Shown piece by piece: positions 34,069 through 43,265 of a stretch of 64,000 bases of DNA. Source of the stretch: an uncultured Latescibacterota bacterium (lineage in GTDB: Bacteria; Latescibacterota; UBA2968; UBA8231). The stretch spans positions 5,030,049 through 5,094,048 of the forward strand of contig OY282352.1 of assembly GCA_958295495.1 (NCBI GenBank), written 5' to 3'. Each line of letters starts with the position of its first letter. Position 1 is the first letter of the stretch. The notes beneath the pieces are model-generated. The model was not told the origin of the DNA. It saw only the letters and a list, made by a program, of their open reading frames with translations, and ran no database searches. The position numbers were made by a program, and so were the translations under genes.

Positions 34069-35619
34069 TTGATTGACTCGGTGATGCGTTGCCTGCGCCG
34101 ATTGGCGGACGCCGCCTGCCGGGCTAGGCTGATTCTCCTCGGAAAGGCCGCACTCAAGTTCGTCTTCGCGACCTTGCTCGTGGCGGTGGCCTTTGCCGCT
34201 ACATATACGTCATCTGCGGCGGCCTTCTCCGAGTCGGACCTGAGAAGTATTCTCGTACTCGGCGGGACGGTCAACACCGTCCTTTTGCTCGGTACGCTGT
34301 TCTTCCTGCGCTCCAAGGTCATAGCGCACGCCGTCCTGTCGCTGATTGTGCTGGCCAGCGTTGCGACGGCGTACATCATCCATACCGATCTCTTGACCGG
34401 AAACGGGACCGGCCTCATTGCGCTATGCGCCGGCGCTGGCGCAGGGCTGTTCGTCGCCTTCCGCGTCATCGACGAGCAGCGCTGGGGAGGCATTGCGCTC
34501 TCGGCGGCGGCGTTGCTCGGGCTTGGAATTATTGCCGGTGGGCACCCGGAGACTGGTGATGTCCCCGCAACGGTGGATACGACGCACATTCGGGACATCT
34601 CCTTCCGGGAGACACCGAACCTGTATTTCGTTTCCTTCGATGCCATAGCCCCACGCGCATTGCTCAAGAAATACTTTGCTTTGGAAACCACCAAATTTCA
34701 CGATTTGTTCGATATCAGTTTCCGCCGCTTTACAAATTTCTTCGCCAACACAGTCAACACTGCGCATTCTCTCAACACAGTCCTCGCACTGGACGTGGAT
34801 GCGTATTCCTCACAACGAAGGGAGCTTCAGGCAAGGGGTGCGGACCCTGACCCGCGCCTCTTCTCTGGTCAAAACCCGTCAAATCTCCTTGGAATCCTTC
34901 ACAAAAACGGCTACGAGACAACATCAATCTATGTAGACAGCTTTTTCGGAGAAGAAAAAGGTAAATATATTAACAACTACATTACGATCTATAATAACAC
35001 CGTCTGTAACTTATTGGATGCCGGCATACGGGATTTCTCTTTCTGGGGGTATTGCCGGTTCGGAAGGGCTGACTGGTTCACTGCACTGGACATGAGTGCC
35101 GAGCGGATCACCAAGGTGAACGCCGACGACAAGCCTCAATTTGTGATGGCCCACCTGTATGCACCAGGACATACTGGCAATTTATTCCGGTATGACGATG
35201 CGGAACAGATCGAGGAATTCAGACGCGAATACATCGACCGCAGCGAACGAGCAGCCCGCTACCTCGATTTAATCGTCCGGCACTTGGAAGAAAATGATCC
35301 TAGTGCCATCTTGTTCGTGTACGGCGACCACGGCCCGCTTCTGTCTCAGGGTCTGCAATTCGAGGACGATCCGGCTTTCGTCGTCCAAGATAGGTACGGC
35401 ATTCTGGGCGGCGTCTATCCCCGTGATGCGTGCGCTCGGTGGTTCGACGAAGCATCGTCCCAAGGCTACATGACGACTCTGGATGCCGTTCACGCTCTGC
35501 TTCGCTGCCTGTCCGGCGGCGAAAGCCCACTCATCAAGCCGCGAAAATACGCACAGCCCGGGTACGGGCCGATGCCCGGACACAACAAACCTTACTACGA
35601 GGACTTTCTCTATGAATAG
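34069..35619 (+). CDS. Membrane sulfatase-like (alkaline phosphatase fold) transferase
   Basis: 516 residues from TTG 34069 (ATG 34084 possible). Four or five membrane helices occupy residues ~25-165, followed by a large periplasmic domain beginning NLYFVSFDAIAPRALLKKYF and holding the metal-site motif LFVYGDHGPLL (about 418). This layout is that of the phosphoethanolamine/phosphoglycerol transferase and LTA-synthase group, but the usual catalytic Thr motif is not plain. The product probably modifies a surface glycan or lipid. Its stop overlaps the start of the YIDPG gene by 8 nt. Codon use is less GC-biased than in the neighbouring genes. Confidence 0.78.
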   Translation: MIDSVMRCLRRLADAACRARLILLGKAALKFVFATLLVAVAFAATYTSSAAAFSESDLRSILVLGGTVNTVLLLGTLFFLRSKVIAHAVLSLIVLASVATAYIIHTDLLTGNGTGLIALCAGAGAGLFVAFRVIDEQRWGGIALSAAALLGLGIIAGGHPETGDVPATVDTTHIRDISFRETPNLYFVSFDAIAPRALLKKYFALETTKFHDLFDISFRRFTNFFANTVNTAHSLNTVLALDVDAYSSQRRELQARGADPDPRLFSGQNPSNLLGILHKNGYETTSIYVDSFFGEEKGKYINNYITIYNNTVCNLLDAGIRDFSFWGYCRFGRADWFTALDMSAERITKVNADDKPQFVMAHLYAPGHTGNLFRYDDAEQIEEFRREYIDRSERAARYLDLIVRHLEENDPSAILFVYGDHGPLLSQGLQFEDDPAFVVQDRYGILGGVYPRDACARWFDEASSQGYMTTLDAVHALLRCLSGGESPLIKPRKYAQPGYGPMPGHNKPYYEDFLYE

Positions 35620-35881
35620 ACCAACACGGCGCGATCAGTTGATCGCCGCCACCGCGTTTGTCTTTGTGCCGACCGCGGCTCACGCCTACATCGATCCCGG
35701 CTCCGCCGGCTTCATCATCACCAGTGTGCTGGGCTTTCTGGCGGCTGGTGGCTACATCGTCCGGGGGTACTGGGGCCGCTTGAAGCGCCGGGTTTTCCGT
35801 AGCGACAGGAAGACGGTCGCGGACGGCGACGGTTCCGATTCCACGGACGCACATCCCGATGACGGAAGTGCTCAGGGCTGA
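35612..35881 (+). CDS. Small membrane protein with YIDPG motif
   Basis: 89 residues from ATG 35612, inside the 3' end of the transferase gene. After a signal-like segment comes AYIDPGSAGFIITSVLGFLA, a membrane helix, and a basic stretch RGYWGRLKRRVFR, then an acidic tail. Small YIDPG proteins of this type occur next to sulfatase-like enzymes and glycan genes in many bacteria, with unknown role, perhaps as a partner subunit. It overlaps the methyltransferase gene by 23 nt. Reading it from 35483 would add sequence antisense in character, so that start is rejected. Confidence 0.75.
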   Translation: MNRPTRRDQLIAATAFVFVPTAAHAYIDPGSAGFIITSVLGFLAAGGYIVRGYWGRLKRRVFRSDRKTVADGDGSDSTDAHPDDGSAQG

Positions 35882-37271
35882 CGGCGGGTCGTTCAAGGAC
35901 CCGGCCGGACAGGTGTACTGGGTTGTCCGGGACACGGGAGAGGCGAGCATCGTTCGCGGGTTGAATTCATCCGCCGCCGGAATAATGGAGAAACTGCTTG
36001 CCGAGCCCTTTTTCGAGGGCTTGGTCAATGGCGGTCAGGTCGTGGCGACCCGACTGCTCCACCCGGAACTCCCCAACGCTCGGCATGTAATGAAAGAAGG
36101 CTGGAGCGCCGCCGTGGAGCATGAGGCAGTTGGCTTCGTGACTTGGCCCTATGAGTGGCCGTTCTCAATGCTCAAGGACGCGGCACTGCTGCAATTGCAG
36201 ATACTGGAGACGGGGGCCAGAAATGGCTGGCTGCTCAAGGACGCGACGCCGTTCAATGTGCAGTGGATGGGCGTGCGCCCGGTGTTCATCGACATACCGT
36301 CATTCGTTCCTTGGGAAGAGGGCCAATACTGGCGAGGGTATCGTCAATTCTGCGCGACCTTCCTGACACCGTTGCTGCTGACGGCGCACCTGGGCATCCC
36401 GTTCCAGCCGCTGCTCCGCTCCCGCCTCGAAGGTATCCCGCCAGAAGAAGCAAGCCGGTACTTCCGTGGGCTGGGGCGTTTCAAGCGCGGCGTCCTGTCG
36501 CATATCTGGTTTCCCGCCAAGGCCGAGCGCAGCGTTCCCCGACCGGCGCGCCCACATCGACGACAGCCGAAGACGGTGCTGTTCGCGCTGTGGGACAGCC
36601 TGCGGCGGCTCATCGGCGGGTTGTCCAGTGGGCAGGCCCGTTCCACTTGGTCGCAGTACGCGAGGAATCATTCCTACGACGCGGCCGACTTCAAAAGGAA
36701 GAAGGACTTCGTGCTACGGCACGTCGCGGCGCACGGCCCTCGGCTGACTTGGGACCTGGGCGCGAATACCGGCGCGTTCGCGCGCATCGCCGCCGAGCAC
36801 TCAGGGGTGGTCGTTGCCGTGGACGCAGCTCACGATGCCGTCGATGAGCTCTATCGCGAGGTGCGGCAGAGCGGGCCGTCAAATGTCATTCCGCTGGTGA
36901 TGGATCTGGCGAACCTCTCGCCGGGACAGGGTTGGGCCGGTCGCGAGCGCCCGGCGTTCGATGCGCGGCGAAGTCCCGACATGGTGCTTTGCTTGGCTTT
37001 GGTTCATCATCTGAGGGTCGCGGCGAACATCCCATTGCCGCTGTTCATCGGCTGGTTGCGAAGCCTGGACGCGACCTGCATCCTCGAGTTTGTCGGGCGC
37101 GACGATGAGATGTTCCAAACACTCTTGGAGAACAAGCGGGAGGACTATGCGGACTACACCGCCGAGAACTTCGAATCGGAAGTCCGCAGATGCTTCTCTG
37201 TTCGCGACCGGTTGAAATTGAAAGGCGGCTTGCGGGAACTGTTCCTGCTGGAGCCTGCTGACGGCCGGTAG
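35859..37271 (+). CDS. Kinase-like / SAM methyltransferase fusion
   Basis: 470 residues. The C-terminal half is a class I methyltransferase: WDLGANTGAFARIA (motif I, about 297), VVVAVDAAHDAVDELY (motif II) and DMVLCLALVHHL (motif IV). The N-terminal half holds WLLKDATPFNVQWMG (about 121-135) and PVFIDIPSF, closely patterned on the catalytic and metal-binding loops of lipopolysaccharide-kinase/RIO-like proteins (D-x4-N, then ID). Such two-domain proteins have been linked to nodulation/exopolysaccharide genes (NoeA-like, from memory). Third gene of a cassette with the sulfatase-like transferase and the YIDPG protein, presumably decorating a surface glycan with phosphate and methyl groups. Confidence 0.78.
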   Translation: MTEVLRADGGSFKDPAGQVYWVVRDTGEASIVRGLNSSAAGIMEKLLAEPFFEGLVNGGQVVATRLLHPELPNARHVMKEGWSAAVEHEAVGFVTWPYEWPFSMLKDAALLQLQILETGARNGWLLKDATPFNVQWMGVRPVFIDIPSFVPWEEGQYWRGYRQFCATFLTPLLLTAHLGIPFQPLLRSRLEGIPPEEASRYFRGLGRFKRGVLSHIWFPAKAERSVPRPARPHRRQPKTVLFALWDSLRRLIGGLSSGQARSTWSQYARNHSYDAADFKRKKDFVLRHVAAHGPRLTWDLGANTGAFARIAAEHSGVVVAVDAAHDAVDELYREVRQSGPSNVIPLVMDLANLSPGQGWAGRERPAFDARRSPDMVLCLALVHHLRVAANIPLPLFIGWLRSLDATCILEFVGRDDEMFQTLLENKREDYADYTAENFESEVRRCFSVRDRLKLKGGLRELFLLEPADGR

Positions 37272-37304
37272 CGTTCTGCACTCTCGGAAGATCCCTAGAT
37301 AAGG

Positions 37305-37584
37305 TGCGCCGTCGCCGCCGGGGCTTGGATTTCAATTCGCGGGCGAATAAGGCCAATTTTCTGACGGATTTGGCCATTATGAGCGGTTTAGTGTATGATT
37401 ATCAAACCATTCAACGCATCATACCGGAGGACATCATGTACGAATCGTCGGTTATTCAGCATTTCGCCGAGCAGGGGCCGAGAATTTCTCCTCAATGTGT
37501 TGGCCCTGCGCTTTCCGCCAGAGGATGTGTACCGCGATGTGCAGCGCCTCAAGCAGTTGCATCGGGCGGCCCAAAGCCTTTAGG
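37305..37584 (+). pseudogene. Remnant of Rpn/DUF4351-type nuclease (PD-(D/E)XK transposase-like)
   Basis: An open stretch reads NKANFLTDLAIMSGLVYDYQ, then IIPEDIMYESSVIQHFAEQG, the usual 3' part of recombination-promoting nuclease (Rpn)-type genes. Right after it, at the G-run near 37480, the frame shifts by one and continues as REFLLNVLALRFPPEDVYRD to a stop at about 37582. No start or N-terminal catalytic part is present upstream. It borders the acquired-looking cassette ending at 37271. The rest of the 37272-37704 gap holds nothing recognised. Confidence 0.6.
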
Positions 37585-37704
37585 CACCTGTTAGACGCCG
37601 ACGAGTAGGGACACCGCCCAAAACCCCGGCGACCCACCCATACTCCAAACGCTATAGTCGTTGGATGCGCGACTTCAATCCATTACTTCCCTAAGGACCT
37701 ACCC

Positions 37705-38829
37705 ATGCCCACCCTGTACCAACGCCTAGGCCTGCGCCCCTTCATCAACGCCCGCGGCACCATCACCACGCTCGGCGGCTCCATCATGCCCGCGCCCGTG
37801 GTCGAGGCCATGGTCGAAGCGTCGCGCCAATTCGTCCACCTCAACGAGCTGCACGAAAAGGCCGGTGCCCGCATCGCCGAGTTGACCGGGGCTGAAGCGG
37901 CCTTTGTGTCTGCGGGCGCGGCCAGCGGCATGCTCTTGGCCGGCGCGGCCTGCCTGACCGGCACCGACGCCCATGCCATTGCCCAGCTTCCCAATGTCGG
38001 CGATCGGCCCAATCAGTTCGTCATCAGCTTGGTCGATTCTCATTCCTACGTCCATCAAGGATTTCGCGTCAGCGGCGGCGAACTGGTCAAGGTCGGGACA
38101 GCCGAGGCCGTGACGCTCGCCGATTACGTCGCTGGCATCGGCCCCAAGACCGCAGCGATAGTGTACTTCCTCGGCAGCCAACCCCTGTCCGAATTGCCCG
38201 CGCTCGTCGCCGCCGCCCACGAGCGCAATGTGCCGGTCATCGTGGATGCGGCCGCGCAACTGCCGCCGCGCTCCAACCTGACCGACCTGCCGACCATGGG
38301 CTGTGACCTGTCGGTGTTCAGCGGCGGCAAGGGCCTGTTTGGGCCGCAGTCATCGGGCCTGATCTTGGGACGCAAAGACCTGATTGCCGCGTGCCACCTC
38401 AACTCCAATCCGCACTCGGCCATCGGCCGCGGCATGAAGGTCGGCAAAGAGGAAATCTGCGGCCTGCTGCGCGCGGTCGAGTTGTTCTTTGAAATGGATG
38501 AAGCAGCGCAAGTGGCCGAGTGGGAGCGCCGCTGTCGAGTCGTCGCCGAGGCCGTCGAAGGCATTGCCGGCATTGAGGCCCGTTTTACCAAAGCCTACGA
38601 GAACAAATTTCCGCCGGCCTCGCCGCTGGTGCATCTGCACTTTGGCGACGCAGCCCCCCGGTCGGCCAGCGACGTAGGCCGCGCGCTCGAAGAAGGCGAG
38701 CCGTCAATCCTGGTCAGCGGCGGGCACACCGCGCTCAGCGTTGGGCCGCAGACCCTCTTAGACGGCGAAGCCGAAATCATCGCCGACCGCCTCCAGCACA
38801 TCCTAACCACAGGAGCCAATCCGCCATGA
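37705..38829 (+). CDS. SelA-like PLP-dependent enzyme
   Basis: 374 residues. Fold-type I PLP protein resembling selenocysteine synthase and D-glucosaminate-6-phosphate ammonia-lyase: PFINARGTITTLGGSIMP at the start, GAEAAFVSAGAASGMLLAGA, PVIVDAAAQLPPRS (Asp for the pyridine ring) and SGGKGLFGPQSSGLILGR, whose Lys (about residue 209) should bind the cofactor. No selB, selD or tRNA-Sec gene is nearby, so a role in amino-sugar or amino-acid catabolism is more likely than selenium metabolism. The stop overlaps the pterin dehydratase start (ATGA). Confidence 0.85.
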   Translation: MPTLYQRLGLRPFINARGTITTLGGSIMPAPVVEAMVEASRQFVHLNELHEKAGARIAELTGAEAAFVSAGAASGMLLAGAACLTGTDAHAIAQLPNVGDRPNQFVISLVDSHSYVHQGFRVSGGELVKVGTAEAVTLADYVAGIGPKTAAIVYFLGSQPLSELPALVAAAHERNVPVIVDAAAQLPPRSNLTDLPTMGCDLSVFSGGKGLFGPQSSGLILGRKDLIAACHLNSNPHSAIGRGMKVGKEEICGLLRAVELFFEMDEAAQVAEWERRCRVVAEAVEGIAGIEARFTKAYENKFPPASPLVHLHFGDAAPRSASDVGRALEEGEPSILVSGGHTALSVGPQTLLDGEAEIIADRLQHILTTGANPP

Positions 38830-39131
38830 CCGAAGACAAAACCACCCTCAGCGCCGCCGAAGTAGATGCCGAATTGCAAACCCTCGCAGGTTGGCGTCGC
38901 GACGGCATCATCATCTCGCGCGATTTCGTCTTTACCAACTTCAAGGACATCACCTCATTCCTCAACCACCTGACCCGCACCATCACCGAGCAGAACCACC
39001 ACCCCGACTTCTCCTTGGACACCGGCAAGCGCACCATCGCCGTTTCGGTAACAACCCACAGCGAAGGGGCCGTCACCCGCTCGGACATCCTCTTCGCCCG
39101 CACGCTCAACGAGTGGCAGCCGGAGAACTGA
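38826..39131 (+). CDS. phhB: 4a-hydroxytetrahydrobiopterin dehydratase
   Basis: 101 residues, full-length pterin-4a-carbinolamine dehydratase: TEQNHHPDFSLD carries the active-site His pair, followed by VTTHSEGAVTRSDILFA in the position of the family TH-x2-G-L-T-x2-D motif. It dehydrates the hydroxylated pterin cofactor made by aromatic amino-acid hydroxylases; a hydroxylase gene is not in the window. Some members support molybdopterin enzymes (a periplasmic one lies at 59165). Coupled to the SelA-like gene. Confidence 0.93.
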   Translation: MTEDKTTLSAAEVDAELQTLAGWRRDGIIISRDFVFTNFKDITSFLNHLTRTITEQNHHPDFSLDTGKRTIAVSVTTHSEGAVTRSDILFARTLNEWQPEN

Positions 39132-39342
39132 GCGCAGACCAGTGGTCAGTGGTTAGTGAGCAGTGAGCAGTCCCTATCTGGTTCGGTCAAGCGAAGGGGC
39201 GCGTTGCCCCGGAGAAACAGCGTCGTTTCCACACAGACACACCGCACACACCGCTGCTAGAGAAAACGGGCGACGGCCCGGCATGGCCTGCCTTTTGCTT
39301 GTAGGGGGCAAGTGCTTACCTTTACCCAAGGAGGACCTTCTC

Positions 39343-39789
39343 ATGGCCGAGCAGCAGCCCCACCCCGTCCAGCCTACGGAATCCACTCTCGCTCTCAGCT
39401 TCCTGCGCGAGGATATTCAGGACGTGCGTCAAGATGTGCGCCAGACCAATGAGCGCATCGACGAGTCGCGCACTGAGATGAGCGGGCGCATCAACGAGTT
39501 GCGCACCGACATGAGCGGGCGCATCGACGAGTTGCGCACCGACATGAACACGCGCTTCGATCAAACTAACGGGCGCATTGACCAGACCGACGGGCGCATC
39601 GACGAGTTGCGCACCGACATGAATACGCGCTTCGATCAGACTAACGGGCGCATTGACCAGATTGACGGGCGCATCAACGACTTAGCCAAACAACTCGATT
39701 CGCGCTACGCACGGCTGATGGCCATGCTCATCGCCTGCACCAGCATCCTCGTCACGGCCTTAGGCGCGGCCGTGGCTGTGCTCAAGTAA
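39343..39789 (+). CDS. Coiled-coil protein with C-terminal membrane anchor and tandem repeats
   Basis: 148 residues from ATG 39343, backed by AAGGAGG at 8 nt; upstream codons are not credible. Residues ~20-115 are a coiled coil built from repeats of GRIDELRTDMNTRFDQTN; a 25-residue (75-bp) unit occurs twice almost unchanged, after two shorter units. Residues 125-147 (LMAMLIACTSILVTALGAAV) are a membrane helix ending at Leu-Lys. Tail-anchored coiled coils of this kind (DUF1640-like in look) have no firm function. It stands alone between the dehydratase and the convergent TonB receptor gene. Confidence 0.8.
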   Translation: MAEQQPHPVQPTESTLALSFLREDIQDVRQDVRQTNERIDESRTEMSGRINELRTDMSGRIDELRTDMNTRFDQTNGRIDQTDGRIDELRTDMNTRFDQTNGRIDQIDGRINDLAKQLDSRYARLMAMLIACTSILVTALGAAVAVLK

Positions 39790-39980
39790 CGCCGCACCGC
39801 CGTCGGCCAGTAGATGTACCTTTGACAATCCATTGCGGGCCTCTCTCGATGGGACGCTTCCTCTTTTAACCTGGGCCTCTGTACACGACCAGCCCCACGC
39901 GGCGCGGATTGGCGACGCGAGGTACGCCGGCGGCAAGCGGGTGCGCTCGGAGGAGGAAAAGCGGCGCAACGTCAGTTAGC

Positions 39981-42290
39981 TCAGAAGAATATCTTGTGCA
40001 GCAGGCGCAGGTTGCGGCCTGGCTCGGGCAGGATCTCTTTGACGCGGTTGAGGTGGTTGCGGTACACCGCGTCGGTGGCGTTTTCCAAGGTCAGGGCGAA
40101 GGTGTGCAGCCGTCCCCCCCACTGCGCGTAGTACTGGCTCGAAAAATCCAGCACTGCGTAGCCCTCCGTAGGCTTTTCAAACTCGCCAATCCGGTTCTGA
40201 TCCGCAGCCAAGCGCAGATCAATGGTCGCACTCAAAGCCTCGGTGGGTTCGCAGGTCAAGCTCAGGTGCCCTTGTAGGGGCGGCAGACGCGGCAGGGGTT
40301 CGTGGTTGCGGTCGATGAGGTGGCCGCGCACATAGCTGAAGGAGCCGGCCGTTTTCCAGTGATCAGCCACGTGCCAATCGAAGGCAACTTCGGCACCGTG
40401 CATGAGGACGCGCTCCCCCACGGTCTGGTAGAGGAAGAGATCGGCGCGCCGCAGACTGCGCTCGCCGCTGTTCTTGGGGAAAATGAACCCGTTGATAGCA
40501 TTGCGGAAGAAGGCCAAGTGCAGATGGCCTTCTTCGCGGTGATAGTCGGCGAACAGCTCCAGTCCCAAGCCGCGTTCGCTGTCGAGGTCCCCATTGCCCA
40601 CCTCGTATGAATAAGCGGCCAAATGCGGCCCTTCGGAGAACAACTCTTCGACGCCCGGGGCGCGAAAGGTGCGCATCAAGGTCGCGCCCAGCGTCAAGAT
40701 CGGGCTGGCGCGGTAGTGGTTGGACAGGCCGGCCGACAGACCGGCGAAATTGCGCGGCTCGATGCGACCGGCCTTGCGCGAGTCGCGCTGTTCTCGCGGC
40801 TCGACGCGGCGGGCGTCAACGCGCAAGGCCGCGTTGACCGCCCAAGGCCCATGCTCCCACTCTTGGTATGTGAACAAAGCGCCGGCGTATTCCTCGGCCG
40901 GCGGCGTGAAGTTGAGCCCGGCCGCGGCATAGTTGCGGTACTCGTACCACAGGCCGACCGCACCGTTTGCAAAAGGACCCGTGCGATTTAGGTGGGCCAG
41001 AGCGCCGCTGTGGTGCGCGAGCACGCCGAACTCCATCCCCAAGTCGCCACTCGCTTCAAACTCGCCGTGCTGATAGCGCGAAAACGAGTGGTGCAGCTCT
41101 AGGCGCTGGAGCCAAGCCGGCCCGGTGAGGATTTCGCCGCGCCCTTCGAGATGCTGGCGCTGGAGATCAATGGATACGCCGTGCGGGTGGCCCCCCTGCG
41201 GATCGGGGGGAATGCCGTAATCCGAGTCGTACAGACTGCCAGACGCGCCCACATGCCCCCACGGACGCACCAGACTCAGGCCGACCGAAGCATTGCCCGT
41301 GCGGATGTCCGTATTCGCGAGCACTCCGCGCGGCGTGGCAATATCGCCGGCATGGCGCAGACTGCTGTCGAAGCGCAGGGCCAGTGGGCCGAGTGCCTGT
41401 TTGAGGGTCAGGCCGCCGGACAAACCGCGATTGACGCTCTCCCCCTGATAGGTCACCGAGCCTCCCAAGCCGTCGGGCCGCTCGGAGGGCACGTACCCAC
41501 GCACCACGTTGACCACCCCGGCCAAGGCATTGGAACCGTAGAGCAAGGTGCGGGGGCCGCGCACGACCTCGATGCGCTCGGTGGTCATCGGCTCGATGGC
41601 CACCGCGTGATCCGAAGAGCTGCCGGACAAATCGCCGGTGCGCTCGCCGTCTTCAACCACTAGCAAGCGGTCGCCGCCCAATCCGCGCAGCACCGGACGC
41701 GCGGGGGCTGGCCCCATTGAGCGCTGGGCAATGCCCGGCTCGTAGTCAATGGTCTCGGCGATGGTGCGGCTCAGATTCTGGCGCAGCTTGCTACCGCTGA
41801 AGACGACTTCTGGGGCTCGAAGTGGAGAAACAAGGCTAGCGCTTTCGCCTTCGACGAGAATCGTCTCTACGCGCAGGGATTCGTGGCCGATAGCGAGATC
41901 GACATGGGTGGTGTCCCCGGCGACTACCTCGACCTCAAAGCGGGCCTCGTGGTAGCCGATGTGCAAGGTCTGCAAGACGTACGCGCCGGGGGGTACGTCG
42001 GCGAATGAGAAGTATCCCCCGGCGTCGCTGATCCGCGCCCAGTCGAGCCCCTCGATGACGACGGTAGTCCAACCGACGGGTTGGCCGCTTTCGGCGTCGA
42101 TCACGTGGCCGGCTAAAGTGCCGGTCGGGTCGCCGGAAGCGGAACCGGCTGCTAGGCTGAATACGAGTGCGAGCTTCCAAAGCAGCCGGAGCCATAGCCT
42201 GCGACCGGTGGTTTTTGTCTGTCGGCTATCCAATTGATCTTGGATAGTGCGCGGGACCGAACGGAAGCACCAGTCCGGCGGCGTTCTCAC
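39981..42290 (-). CDS. TonB-dependent outer-membrane receptor, metal-type
   Basis: 769 residues counted from GTG 42290; the signal peptide (LALVFSLAAGSASG) begins only near residue 37, so the true start may be further in. After it comes a carboxypeptidase-regulatory-like domain (TGTLAGHVIDAESGQPVGWT to the GYHEARFEVEV strand), then the plug (SRTIAETIDYEPGIAQRSMG, PARPVLRGLGGDRLLVVEDG, IEVVRGPRTLLYGSNALAGV) and a 22-strand-type barrel ending in Phe. The pattern is close to zinc receptors of the ZnuD type, with His residues in loops. The 172-residue lipoprotein gene lies 7 nt upstream. CDF, ZIP and Cu/Zn permease genes nearby make a divalent metal the likely ligand. Confidence 0.88.
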   Translation of the reverse strand: MRTPPDWCFRSVPRTIQDQLDSRQTKTTGRRLWLRLLWKLALVFSLAAGSASGDPTGTLAGHVIDAESGQPVGWTTVVIEGLDWARISDAGGYFSFADVPPGAYVLQTLHIGYHEARFEVEVVAGDTTHVDLAIGHESLRVETILVEGESASLVSPLRAPEVVFSGSKLRQNLSRTIAETIDYEPGIAQRSMGPAPARPVLRGLGGDRLLVVEDGERTGDLSGSSSDHAVAIEPMTTERIEVVRGPRTLLYGSNALAGVVNVVRGYVPSERPDGLGGSVTYQGESVNRGLSGGLTLKQALGPLALRFDSSLRHAGDIATPRGVLANTDIRTGNASVGLSLVRPWGHVGASGSLYDSDYGIPPDPQGGHPHGVSIDLQRQHLEGRGEILTGPAWLQRLELHHSFSRYQHGEFEASGDLGMEFGVLAHHSGALAHLNRTGPFANGAVGLWYEYRNYAAAGLNFTPPAEEYAGALFTYQEWEHGPWAVNAALRVDARRVEPREQRDSRKAGRIEPRNFAGLSAGLSNHYRASPILTLGATLMRTFRAPGVEELFSEGPHLAAYSYEVGNGDLDSERGLGLELFADYHREEGHLHLAFFRNAINGFIFPKNSGERSLRRADLFLYQTVGERVLMHGAEVAFDWHVADHWKTAGSFSYVRGHLIDRNHEPLPRLPPLQGHLSLTCEPTEALSATIDLRLAADQNRIGEFEKPTEGYAVLDFSSQYYAQWGGRLHTFALTLENATDAVYRNHLNRVKEILPEPGRNLRLLHKIFF

Positions 42291-42297
42291 CTATGAA

Positions 42298-42801
42298 CTA
42301 CTCGCTTTCCCCTTCCTCGTCGTGCTCCTCGCCGGGTCCGTCCTCGCTGACGTGGATTTCAATCTCGGGCGAGACGAAATCGGCGTGGCCTTGGTGGTTA
42401 ATTTTGATGCGGATGGTGGTCTGGCCTTCCTCCAAGCCGATGATGTGAAAAGCCCAAGCCCCGTCCTCGGGGTGGTGTTCGACTTCGGCGATGCTCTCGT
42501 CGGCAATTTCCCAATCCAAGGCAAAGCCATCGCTTTCGTCTGGGGTGAAGAGGTCGCCATCTTCGGCAATAAAGCGCACTGACAGCAGAGCGGTTTCCAA
42601 GCCGTGGCCGACCTCGATCGCGCCGGTGACCTGACCACTTTCAACGCGGACGATTTCGGTGCCGCTATCGCGCACGATCAGGCCGACGGCCGCGGCGTGC
42701 TCTTCGTCGTGGTCGGTATCGACGGGGTTGTCGTCGTCGCCGCAGCCAGCCGCAAAGAGGGCAAGGGCGAAGATACTCAACGCGGATATGCTTTTAAGCA
42801 T
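42298..42801 (-). CDS. Acidic, His-rich lipoprotein
   Basis: 167 residues from ATG 42801 (GGAGA 8 nt upstream). Lipobox LFAAGC is followed by GDDDNPVDTDHDEEHAAAVG, and the C-terminus is again acidic (EDGPGEEHDEEGESE). The middle forms an Ig-like beta domain (GLEEGQTTIRIKINHQGHAD). Directly ahead of the TonB receptor gene, it probably binds or buffers the metal at the outer membrane. Confidence 0.82.
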   Translation of the reverse strand: MLKSISALSIFALALFAAGCGDDDNPVDTDHDEEHAAAVGLIVRDSGTEIVRVESGQVTGAIEVGHGLETALLSVRFIAEDGDLFTPDESDGFALDWEIADESIAEVEHHPEDGAWAFHIIGLEEGQTTIRIKINHQGHADFVSPEIEIHVSEDGPGEEHDEEGESE

Positions 42802-42950
42802 GGTGCTAGTCTCCAATGGTTTGACCGTTCACGCGCACTGCGTTCACCAAGCATACTAGGCGGTGCGCAGAACGGGGATTTAACGGTACGCGAAAGTACG
42901 GATGTGGAGAGGGGCACCCACGCACCGAGTGGTTTACAGGCGTGGATGCG

Positions 42951-43265
42951 CTAGCACCGGGGCGGACCTCGGTTGAAATGGGTAAAGCGAGGGGTAAAAA
43001 GAGGCAGGGGTACTGTGCGCGGGGCGGACGCGCCGAGCTCGGAGGCGTTTAGTGCCAAGAGCCCGAGCGGCAGGCCCCAAAAAAGGAGCGATAGGCCGCT
43101 CTGCAACAGGCCGGCCGGACAGTGCTCCGGCTCGACGAGGGGCTCGTGGAAAAGCTGGTGGCCAAAGGGCAGGCCGCCGATTATAGCCGCAAAGAGCGCG
43201 GTCAGCACCAGCAGACCCAGCGAGCGCGCCGAGCGCGTTGAGATGTCCGTTTTGCGCGTTAGCAT
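42951..43265 (-). CDS. Small membrane protein of the metal island
   Basis: 104 residues; AAAGG precedes the ATG. Two hydrophobic segments (LGLLVLTALFAAIIGGLPFG and GLLQSGLSLLFWGLPLGLLA) are joined by a loop with HQLFHEPLVEPEHCPAG, whose His/Glu/Cys residues could bind metal. I recognise no family with certainty. It leads the operon with the lipoprotein and TonB receptor, across a 150-bp spacer. Confidence 0.6.
   Translation of the reverse strand: MLTRKTDISTRSARSLGLLVLTALFAAIIGGLPFGHQLFHEPLVEPEHCPAGLLQSGLSLLFWGLPLGLLALNASELGASAPRTVPLPLFTPRFTHFNRGPPRC

Noticed and set aside
39790..39980. Open plus-strand stretch ending KRVRSEEEKRRNVS and a minus-strand 69-codon ORF over it
   Set aside because: Neither has a start signal or recognisable family; could be a gene tail remnant but cannot be supported.
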